A DNA stretch of 64,000 bases, taken from the NCBI GenBank assembly GCA_004297305.1, contig SCTR01000011.1, positions 1-64,000 of the forward strand, in the 5' to 3' direction. Position 1 is the first letter of the stretch. The number at the start of each line of letters is the position of its first letter. The translations under genes were made by a program, and so were the position numbers. This document shows positions 52,647-60,397 of this stretch, in pieces. The DNA comes from Actinomycetota bacterium (GTDB lineage Bacteria > Actinomycetota > Actinomycetes > S36-B12 > FW305-bin1). Under the pieces are notes generated by a model. It made no database searches. It was not told the DNA's origin and saw only the letters and a program-made list of their open reading frames with translations.

Positions 52647-55349
52647 TCAGCCGTCCAGCGCGGAGTCCGCAGCGGCCGCCGTCGCCGCGGCCTTGGCCAC
52701 CTTCTTCGGCGTGGCCTTGGCCGCCTTCTTCGCCGGTGCGCGGCGGGCACGCTTGGCCGGGGCCGGACCCTTCGCCCGCTTCTCCGCCAACAGGTCTGCG
52801 GCTCGCTCCAGCGAGATCGTGGCCGGATCGTCGGCGCGGCGCAGCGAGGCGTTGACCTCGCCGTCGGTCACGTAGGGACCGAAACGCCCCTCCTTGAGCA
52901 CGATCTGCTGCCCGGAGGCCGGGTCGACCCCGATCTCGCGCAGCGGTGGTGCCGCGGCGGCCTGGCCGCGCCGGGTCTTCGGCTGGGCATACAGCGCGAG
53001 GGCCTCGTCGAGGCCGACGGTGAACAGCTGGTCCTCGCTGGTCAGCGAGCGGGAATCCTTGCCCTTGCTCAGGTAGGGGCCGTATCGCCCGTTCTGCGCG
53101 GTGATCTCGACGCCGTCGGACGGGTCGATCCCGACGACGCGGGGCAATGACAACAACCGCAGCGCGTCCTCGATCGTCACGGTGTCCAGCGACATGTCCT
53201 TGAACAGCGACGCCGTCCGCGGCTTGGCGCTCTTCGGCGAACCGTCCGGCAGGACCTCGGTCACGTACGGCCCGAATCGGCCCGCCTTGGCCACGACCTC
53301 GTGACCGGTGGCGGGATCCACCCCCAGCGGGCGATCGCCGGACGGCATCGACAGCAGTTCGTCGACCCGCGCCGCGGTCAGTTCGTCCGGGGCGATATCC
53401 GTTGGCACGGAAGCCTTCTCCTCGCCCCGCTCGAGGAACGGCCCGTAGCGCCCCACCCGCAGGACCGCGTCGGACCCGGCGATCGGGAACGACGCGATGG
53501 CCCGCGCGTCGATGTCGCCGAGATCGCCGACGAGTTCGCGCAGTCCGGGGAACTGCCGGCCCGCGGACTGTCCACCACGCCAGAAGGACTCCAGCTGGGA
53601 CAACCGGTCGACCTCACCGCCGGCGATGAGGTCGAGGGTCTCCTCCATCCGGGCCGTGAACGAGTAGTCGACCAGATCGGTGAAGTGCTCTTCCAGCAGC
53701 CGCACCACGGCGAACGCCAGGAAGGACGGCACGAGCGCCGACCCCTTCTTCCAGACGTACCCCCGGTCGACGATCGTCGACATGATCGACGCGTACGTCG
53801 AGGGCCGGCCGATGCCGCGCTCCTCCAGCGCCCGCACCAGCGAGGCTTCGGTGTAGCGGGCCGGCGGGTTGGTGCGGTGGCCGTCCGGTTCCAGGGCGCG
53901 CACCGTCAACGTCTGGCCCGCGGTCAGCACCGGCAGCCGGCGCTCGTCGTCGGCAGCGCCGCTGTCGCGGTCCTCGTCGGTGCCTTCCTCGTACGCCGCC
54001 AGGAACCCGGCGAACACGATCACGGTGCCAGACGCGGCGAACTCCGCATCCACCCCGGCAGCGGTCTGCGCGCCGAGCCGGACCGTGGTGGTCGACACCC
54101 GGGCATCGGCCATCTGCGAAGCCACGGTCCGCTTCCAGATCAGGTCGTACAGCGCGAAGTCGTCGCCGCGCAGTTCACCGGCGACCTGGGCGGGGGTACG
54201 GAAGGTGTCGCCCGACGGCCGGATCGCCTCGTGCGCCTCCTGCGCGTTCTTCACCTTCCGCTCGTAGCGGCGCGGGGCGCTGGCCACGTGGTCGGCGCCG
54301 TACAGCTGAGCGGCCTGGGCCCGCGCCGCGCTCAACGCGGTCTCGGACAACGTCGTCGAGTCGGTTCGCATATATGTGATGTAGCCGCGCTCGTAGAGGC
54401 CCTGCGCGACCCGCATCGTCCGCTGCGCACCCCACCGCAGCTTGCGCGAGGCTTCCTGCTGCAACGTGGAGGTCATGAACGGCGCCGAAGGGCGCCGGGT
54501 CCCCGGCTTCTCGTCGACCGACCGGACCGTGAACTGGCTGCCCTGCAAGGCATCGGCCAGCGACCGCACGGTCGGCTCGTCGAGGACGGCGACCCCGCTG
54601 GTCGTCACCGCGCCCTGGTCGTCGAAATCCCGGCCCGCCGCCACCCGGGTCCCGTCCAGCGACGTCAGCCGGGCCGAGAACGAACCGGGGTCGAACAGTC
54701 CGTCGAGGTCCCAGTACTCCGCGGACCGGAAGGCGATCCGCTCCCGCTCGCGGTCGACGACCAGCCGCACCGCGACCGACTGCACGCGGCCGGCCGAGCG
54801 CGCGTCGCGGCCGATCTTCTTCCAGAGGACCTCCGACACCTCGTACCCGTAGAGACGGTCGACGATTCGCCGGGTCTCCTGGGCGTCCACCAGTTTCATG
54901 TCCAGCTCGCGGGTGTCGGCCGCCGCGGCGCGGATCGCGTCCTGGGTGATCTCGTGGAACACCATGCGGCGCACCGGGACTCGCGGCTTGAGGACCTCCA
55001 GCAGGTGCCAGGCGATCGCCTCGCCCTCGCGGTCCTCGTCCGTCGCTAGCAGCAGTTCGTCGGCGGCGGCGAGCTTCTTCTTCAACTCGGCGATCTTCGA
55101 CTTCTTGTCCGCGTCCACCAGATAGAAGGTCTGGAAGCGGTCGTCGACGTTCACCGCGAGCTTGGCCCACGGCTGCTTGCGGACGTCGTCGGGCAGTTGC
55201 GACGCCCGTGTGGCGAGGTCGCGGACGTGCCCGACCGAGGCCTCCACGTCGTACTCCGGGCCCAGGTAGCCCTGGATCGTCTTCGCCTTCGCCGGCGACT
55301 CGACGATCACCAGGCGGCGGCCGCCGCCTGCTTTGGCCTTCGGGGGCAC
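52647..55349 (-). CDS. topA: DNA topoisomerase I
   Basis: A 900-residue type IA topoisomerase. The Toprim domain begins IVESPAKAKTIQGYLG, with the DxDxE region ATDEDREGEAIAW; the catalytic Tyr lies in GYITYMRTDSTTLSETA. Four C-terminal repeats with GRYGPF-like motifs (GRFGPYVTE and others) are the actinobacterial type that replaces zinc fingers, followed by a Lys/Ala-rich basic tail typical of actinobacterial TopA. GTG 55349 follows GAGAGG at 6 nt; the frame's upstream extension is rejected. Confidence 0.95.
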   Translation of the reverse strand: MPPKAKAGGGRRLVIVESPAKAKTIQGYLGPEYDVEASVGHVRDLATRASQLPDDVRKQPWAKLAVNVDDRFQTFYLVDADKKSKIAELKKKLAAADELLLATDEDREGEAIAWHLLEVLKPRVPVRRMVFHEITQDAIRAAAADTRELDMKLVDAQETRRIVDRLYGYEVSEVLWKKIGRDARSAGRVQSVAVRLVVDRERERIAFRSAEYWDLDGLFDPGSFSARLTSLDGTRVAAGRDFDDQGAVTTSGVAVLDEPTVRSLADALQGSQFTVRSVDEKPGTRRPSAPFMTSTLQQEASRKLRWGAQRTMRVAQGLYERGYITYMRTDSTTLSETALSAARAQAAQLYGADHVASAPRRYERKVKNAQEAHEAIRPSGDTFRTPAQVAGELRGDDFALYDLIWKRTVASQMADARVSTTTVRLGAQTAAGVDAEFAASGTVIVFAGFLAAYEEGTDEDRDSGAADDERRLPVLTAGQTLTVRALEPDGHRTNPPARYTEASLVRALEERGIGRPSTYASIMSTIVDRGYVWKKGSALVPSFLAFAVVRLLEEHFTDLVDYSFTARMEETLDLIAGGEVDRLSQLESFWRGGQSAGRQFPGLRELVGDLGDIDARAIASFPIAGSDAVLRVGRYGPFLERGEEKASVPTDIAPDELTAARVDELLSMPSGDRPLGVDPATGHEVVAKAGRFGPYVTEVLPDGSPKSAKPRTASLFKDMSLDTVTIEDALRLLSLPRVVGIDPSDGVEITAQNGRYGPYLSKGKDSRSLTSEDQLFTVGLDEALALYAQPKTRRGQAAAAPPLREIGVDPASGQQIVLKEGRFGPYVTDGEVNASLRRADDPATISLERAADLLAEKRAKGPAPAKRARRAPAKKAAKATPKKVAKAAATAAAADSALDG

Positions 55350-55459
55350 AGGTGTCCTCTCAACAGGGTCGAACGAGACTCCGGTCGCCGGATCACCGGC
55401 TGGTTGCCCACCCCGCCGGGCGGACAGCGCGGAGTCTGACGGTAACCCGGGGACCCGTG

Positions 55460-57055
55460 TCAACCCGGGATCGGGGGAGCCGCCGGCACGAGCAATCCCG
55501 CGTCGATGAGCTCGCGCGCGCTGATCAGGCACGCCGCGAGGAGCTCGTCGGGATCGGCAGCGGCCGGTTCGCCGGCCGTCGCGGCCACCCTCGCGTCGAT
55601 CGCATCGGCCAGCGGCACGCCGTGGGTCGTGATGTGGTCGATGACGTCGAGGACCTCCACCGCGACACCGATCGGTGCCTGCCAGCCGTCCCACCGATCC
55701 ACGGCGGCCGGCAACTCGACCGTCGCCGAGGCCTGCTGGTCGAGTACGGCGTACTCCCGGCGGATCCGGACCGGGCCCGACCATCGCAGCGGCGACGCGA
55801 GCAGGCTCGCGGCATCGGCAGCGCCCAGCCTGTCGTGCCAGGCCAGCCGATCCAGGACCTCGTCACCGCGCGGCTGCCGGGGCGCAGTACGCACGTCCTG
55901 GACCTCGACCCACGGGTCGGCCCGCCCGGACGCGCGCAGCACCACCCAGCCGAACCCGACGCCTTCGGCACCAGCGGCGGTCAGCGCCGCGAGCCATTCG
56001 TCGTACTGATGCTCGTGCGCGGCGCCGGCCTGCCGGCCGGCGTCGCCCAGCCACAGCTCGACGTACGAGGGCAGGTCCTGGACCTCCCGCTGCGCCACCC
56101 ACGCGTCACAACCGATGCCGTCGACCCACTGCGCCACCCGGTCACGCCAGTCCTGACCGCGCACGTGCAGCCAGTTCGCCAGCACGACCGCGTGACCGCC
56201 GTCGTGAAGGTGGTCCGGCAGGGCCCGCAGCAAGGTGGGCGCGAGGGAATCGAGCGGTAGCCCGGAGTCGCGATAGCGGTACACCTGTCCCGGCGAGATG
56301 ACGAACGGCGGATTGGAGACGACGAGGTCGTAACGCTCACCGGCCACCGGGGCCAGCAGTGAGCCGTGCCGCAACTGCAGGGGTACGCCGGACAGCCCGG
56401 CGGTCAGTGCCGCCAGCCGCAGCGCTCGCGGGTTGGTATCGGTGCCCACGACGCGGCGGCAGTGCCGCGACAGGTGCAGCGCCTGCACGCCGCAACCGGT
56501 GCCGACGTCCAGCGCCGAACCGGCCGGCCGGCGCGGGGTCAGCCCGGCCAACGACAGTGACGCGCCCCCGACGCCCAGCACATGGTCGGCAGCCGCCGGA
56601 TCGCCGCGGTCGGACACGACCCACCAGTCGGCGCCGTCCTCGGCGTACGGGGTCACGTCCACCGGCGCGCGGACGATCTCGCCGTCGATCGCGACCAGCC
56701 CGAGACCCACGGCGGCCGCCAGGTCACCGAGGACCGCGCGCGCGACCGGCACCGGCACCGGGTCTCCCAGCAGGAACAGCCGGGCGAGGACCGCCGCCGG
56801 CTCCCCGCTGACGTCCGGAGCGGAGAGCGCTCGCCGGGCCGGACCGACGCGTCCGGCCGCCAGGGCGGTATCCGCGTCCGCCCCGATGAGCTGCCGGATC
56901 CCGTCGACGGTGTACGACGCCCGCCGCAGCGCAGCGCCGTACCCGGCAACCGCTGCCGCGGCATCGCCGGACACGGCGCTGGCGCCGTCGCTGGACACGG
57001 CGTTGGCAGCCTCACCGGCGACACCGTCGGCTGAGTCGCCGGAGACGCCGCTCAT
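55460..57055 (-). CDS. Class I SAM methyltransferase (HemK/RlmG-like, DUF7059-type N-domain)
   Basis: A 531-residue protein. The methyltransferase core is at about residues 170-370: SAM motif I SALDVGTGCGVQALHLS and catalytic motif VVSNPPFVISPG, which indicates N-methylation of an amide or base. A pre-domain of about 130 residues and a C-terminal domain flank it. The first 40 residues are low-complexity repeats (SGDSADGVAGEAANAVS), so the true start may be later. Gene order topA-methyltransferase-hppA matches Streptomyces as I recall. The substrate is unknown. Confidence 0.8.
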   Translation of the reverse strand: MSGVSGDSADGVAGEAANAVSSDGASAVSGDAAAAVAGYGAALRRASYTVDGIRQLIGADADTALAAGRVGPARRALSAPDVSGEPAAVLARLFLLGDPVPVPVARAVLGDLAAAVGLGLVAIDGEIVRAPVDVTPYAEDGADWWVVSDRGDPAAADHVLGVGGASLSLAGLTPRRPAGSALDVGTGCGVQALHLSRHCRRVVGTDTNPRALRLAALTAGLSGVPLQLRHGSLLAPVAGERYDLVVSNPPFVISPGQVYRYRDSGLPLDSLAPTLLRALPDHLHDGGHAVVLANWLHVRGQDWRDRVAQWVDGIGCDAWVAQREVQDLPSYVELWLGDAGRQAGAAHEHQYDEWLAALTAAGAEGVGFGWVVLRASGRADPWVEVQDVRTAPRQPRGDEVLDRLAWHDRLGAADAASLLASPLRWSGPVRIRREYAVLDQQASATVELPAAVDRWDGWQAPIGVAVEVLDVIDHITTHGVPLADAIDARVAATAGEPAAADPDELLAACLISARELIDAGLLVPAAPPIPG

Positions 57056-57101
57056 GGCGTGGCCCGGGCGGTCGGGATGCGGTTCAGGGATCGCGTGCGG
57101 T

Positions 57102-59432
57102 TCAGCCGGTCGGGACCGGGTCGCCCACCGCGATCGGCCGCCGCTTGCTGATCACGACCGAGCCGACCACGATCGCCACCGCGACGACGGCGATGAGCCA
57201 CGACAGCCAGGTCCGGTCCTCCAGCTTGACCATGACCACCGCCGGCGCGACCAGCAGGGCGACGAGGTTCATCACCTTGATCAGCGGGTTGATCGACGGA
57301 CCGGCGGTGTCCTTGAACGGGTCGCCGACGGTGTCGCCGATGACGGTCGCCGCATGCGGCTCGGAGCCCTTGCCGCCGAAGTTGCCGTCCTCGACGAACT
57401 TCTTCGCGTTGTCCCAGGCGCCGCCGGAGTTCGACAGGAACACCGCCATCAGCGTGCCGGTGGCGATCGTGCCGGCCAGGTAGGCCCCGAGCGGGCCGAT
57501 GCCCAGCCCGAAACCGACCGCGATCGGTGTCAGGACGGCCAGCAGGCCCGGAGTTGCCAACTCGCGCAACGAGTCGCGCGTCACGATGTCGACGACGCGG
57601 CCGTACTCGGGCTTCTCGGTGCCGGCCATGATCCCCGGGTGGTCGCGGAACTGCCGGCGTACCTCGAAGATCACCGCGCCGGCCGCGCGAGAGACCGCGT
57701 TGATGGCCAGGCCGGAGAACAGGAACACCACGGCCGCCCCGATGAGCAGGCCCACCAGGTTCGCCGGGCTGGCCACGTCCAGGACACCGGCGTACTGCAA
57801 CTTGTCCGCAGGGTTGAGTGCCTGGGTGACCGCCGTACCGACATCGGAGGTCGCGGTGACCACGGCATCGCGGAACGAGCCGAACAGCGCGGTCGCCGCG
57901 AGCACCGCCGTGGCGATCGCGATGCCCTTGGTGATGGCCTTCGTCGAGTTGCCGACCGCGTCGAGCCGGGTGAGCACCGCGGCACCCTCGCCGTGGACCT
58001 CACCGGACATCTCCGCGATGCCCTGGGCGTTGTCCGAGACCGGACCGAAGGTGTCCATCGACACGATGACGCCGACGGTGGTCAGCAGTCCGGTACCGGC
58101 CAGTGCCACCGCGAACAGCGACAGCAGCACCGAACCGGTTCCCAACAGGAACGCGCCGTACACCGCGGCCCCGATGAGCAAGGCGGAGTAGACCGCGGAC
58201 TCCAGGCCGAGGGAGATGCCGGCGAGAATGACCGTGGCCGGCCCGGTCAGTGAGGTCTTGGCGACGTCGTCCACCGGTCGCCGGTTGGTCTCGGTGAAGT
58301 ACGCGGTCAGCACCTGGATCGCCGCTGCCAGCACGATGCCGATGAGGACGGCGCCGATGGCCAGCCAGCGCGGGTTGAACGTCTGGAACCCGACCAGGCC
58401 GATGTTCTCGCCCACGATCCCCTTGAGCTCGACCATCGTCGAGGGGAGGAACACGAACGACGCGATGATAACCAGCACAGCGGAGATGACCGCCGAGAGG
58501 AAGAAGCCGCGGTTGATCGCCGACATCCCGGAACGGTCGGTCGCCCGGGGGGCGACGGCGAAGATGCCGATGACGGCGGTGATGACGCCGATCGCCGGGA
58601 CCACCAGCGGGAACACCAGCCCGATGTCGCCGAAGGCGGCCTTGCCGAGGATCAGCGCAGCGACCAGGGTCACCGCGTAGGACTCGAACAGGTCCGCTGC
58701 CATGCCGGCGCAGTCCCCGACGTTGTCCCCGACGTTGTCGGCGATGGTGGCCGCGTTGCGCGGGTCGTCCTCCGGGATGCCCTGCTCGACCTTGCCGACC
58801 AGGTCGGCGCCCACGTCGGCCGCCTTCGTGAAGATGCCGCCGCCGACCCGCATGAACATGGCCAGCAAGGCCGCGCCGAAACCGAAGCCCTCCAACACTT
58901 TCGGCGCGTCGCCGCGGTACACCAGGACGACCAGCGCGGCACCGAAGAGGCCGAGACCCACGGTGAACATCCCGGCGACGCCGCCGGTCCGGAACGCCAG
59001 CCGCATCGCGCGCTGCTCGCCGGACTCGTTGGCCGCTGCCGCCACGCGGACGTTGCCGCGCACGGCCAGCCACATGCCGGTGTACCCGGTGACCGCGGAG
59101 AAGACCGCACCCACGACGAAGAACAGGCTGCGCCCGATCCGCTCGGAGGTGCTGTCAGCCGGCAGCAGGAACAGCACGAAGAAGACGATCGCGGCGAAGA
59201 TCGCCAGCGTGCGGAACTGCCGGCTCAGGTACGCCGACGCCCCCTCCTGCACGGCCGCGGCGATCTGGCGCATCTTCGGGGTGCCCTCGCTGGCCCGCAG
59301 CACCTCGCGGGAGAACAACGCGGCGACCACCAGAGCTGCCAGGGCGATCAGGGCCACGATCACGACGACGGCGGTGTTGCCCGCCGACAAGGTGACCTCT
59401 CCAACCGTGGCGGCCAGGGTCTGCACGGACAT
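57102..59432 (-). CDS. hppA: Membrane-bound H+-translocating pyrophosphatase
   Basis: A 776-residue integral membrane protein of about 16 helices that pumps protons on hydrolysis of pyrophosphate. Substrate and Mg-binding motifs GIFTKAADVGADLVGKVE and NVGDNVGDCAGMAADL are complete, as is the C-terminal GDTVGDPFKDTAGPSINPL. The subclass position is Lys (VGNSTKAITKG), which marks the K+-independent class. The ATG at 59432 follows AAGGAG. Co-transcription with the methyltransferase is likely (46-nt gap). Confidence 0.95.
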   Translation of the reverse strand: MSVQTLAATVGEVTLSAGNTAVVVIVALIALAALVVAALFSREVLRASEGTPKMRQIAAAVQEGASAYLSRQFRTLAIFAAIVFFVLFLLPADSTSERIGRSLFFVVGAVFSAVTGYTGMWLAVRGNVRVAAAANESGEQRAMRLAFRTGGVAGMFTVGLGLFGAALVVLVYRGDAPKVLEGFGFGAALLAMFMRVGGGIFTKAADVGADLVGKVEQGIPEDDPRNAATIADNVGDNVGDCAGMAADLFESYAVTLVAALILGKAAFGDIGLVFPLVVPAIGVITAVIGIFAVAPRATDRSGMSAINRGFFLSAVISAVLVIIASFVFLPSTMVELKGIVGENIGLVGFQTFNPRWLAIGAVLIGIVLAAAIQVLTAYFTETNRRPVDDVAKTSLTGPATVILAGISLGLESAVYSALLIGAAVYGAFLLGTGSVLLSLFAVALAGTGLLTTVGVIVSMDTFGPVSDNAQGIAEMSGEVHGEGAAVLTRLDAVGNSTKAITKGIAIATAVLAATALFGSFRDAVVTATSDVGTAVTQALNPADKLQYAGVLDVASPANLVGLLIGAAVVFLFSGLAINAVSRAAGAVIFEVRRQFRDHPGIMAGTEKPEYGRVVDIVTRDSLRELATPGLLAVLTPIAVGFGLGIGPLGAYLAGTIATGTLMAVFLSNSGGAWDNAKKFVEDGNFGGKGSEPHAATVIGDTVGDPFKDTAGPSINPLIKVMNLVALLVAPAVVMVKLEDRTWLSWLIAVVAVAIVVGSVVISKRRPIAVGDPVPTG

Positions 59433-59483
59433 CCGGCTCCTTCGACGACGTGTGTGGCGTGGGTCACCCCGTGGTGCGCGCGG

Positions 59484-59489
59484 AGTCTA
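59484..59489 (-). promoter_or_regulatory. Possible -10 box of hppA
   Basis: TAGACT on the minus strand, identical to the SRP RNA -10, would start transcription near 59476 and give a ~44-nt leader. Confidence 0.35.
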
Positions 59490-59563
59490 CGCACGACGAC
59501 ATCGCCGTCCAGTGGCGCAGGTCACATCACCGCCGGCTCACCTCACGCCGAGCGCGGCCGGAG

Positions 59564-59977
59564 TTACGACGACGCAGGCAACAACCCGTTGGAGTTCGAG
59601 GGCAGATCCAGCCGCGGCCAGGCCAGCCGCAGCACCGAGCCCTGCGGGCCGGACAACACCTCGGTACGGGCGGCCAACGCCTCGGCCAGTGCCAGCGCGC
59701 GCCGCGTCGTGTCGTCCTCGACGTCCGCCGGGGCGCCGTCATGGACCTCCACGACGAACACGTCGGCGTCGTCGTGCAGCACCAGCCGCAGGTCGCCGTC
59801 GTACCCGGCGAGCCGCTGCCGGACCAACGCCCGAGCCACCGCCTCACCGACGGCCTGGCGAACCTCCGCGACGGTGTCCTCGTCCAGCCCCCCGGCGCGG
59901 GCAACCGACGTACTGACGACTCTCGCGGTCCGCGCGAGATCCGCGGCGGCCGTCAGGGTCAGCGTCGCGACCGTCAC
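59564..59977 (-). CDS. GHKL anti-sigma factor (SCO3548-like), partner of BldG-like protein
   Basis: A 137-residue protein of the RsbW/SpoIIAB class. The helix QAVGEAVARALVRQR corresponds to the N-box, but the Asn expected for Mg-ATP binding is not seen; the G1-like VEVHDGAPA follows. The GTG start at 59977 overlaps the antagonist's stop as GTGA, the usual order for antagonist-kinase pairs. Streptomyces has the same pair (BldG-SCO3548) beside a helicase and hppA, as I recall. It probably controls a stress or developmental sigma factor. Confidence 0.75.
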   Translation of the reverse strand: MTVATLTLTAAADLARTARVVSTSVARAGGLDEDTVAEVRQAVGEAVARALVRQRLAGYDGDLRLVLHDDADVFVVEVHDGAPADVEDDTTRRALALAEALAARTEVLSGPQGSVLRLAWPRLDLPSNSNGLLPASS

Positions 59978-60321
59978 GCCGGACCGCCCACCGCGCCGAC
60001 CGCCTCAGCGACCGACGCGTGCAGCGGGATCACCGCGTCCAGGCCCGTCAGCCGGAACACCTTGTCCACCGACGGATTCGCGACGACCAGCCCGAAGCTG
60101 CCGCCGTGCTCACGTGCTCTGGCCGACGCCTTCACCAGGACACCCAGACCGGTCGAATCCAGGAAACCGACATCGACGAGATCGACCACGACGGCGGCCG
60201 GTCCGGCCGGTAGGGCCGCCAGCACGGCGTCGAGCTCCGGGGCCGTCGCGATGTCGACCTCACCGGCCACTCCCACGATCGTGACGCCGTCTTCGACACG
60301 AGTCGACAGGTCGAGCTCCAC
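59974..60321 (-). CDS. bldG-like: BldG-like anti-sigma factor antagonist (STAS)
   Basis: A 115-residue STAS protein matching BldG in layout: DLSTRVEDGVTIVGVAGEVD, phosphorylation motif GFLDSTGLGVLVK and C-terminal VFRLTGLDAVIPLHASV. The GTG at 60321 lies 5 nt after GGGAGG. It is coupled by GTGA to the GHKL gene and divergent from a helicase gene 76 bp away. Confidence 0.88.
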   Translation of the reverse strand: MELDLSTRVEDGVTIVGVAGEVDIATAPELDAVLAALPAGPAAVVVDLVDVGFLDSTGLGVLVKASARAREHGGSFGLVVANPSVDKVFRLTGLDAVIPLHASVAEAVGAVGGPA

Positions 60322-60397
60322 CGGTACCTCCCAAGCTGGCGTGATGTCCTCGTCGGCGCGGGCCCTCACTGTCGCACAGCCGAGGGAGGATCGACCG

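Noticed and set aside
59450-60397. Long N-terminal extension of the helicase frame
   Set aside because: It is antisense to bldG and the GHKL gene; GTG 60398 with GGGAGGA gives the normal family start.
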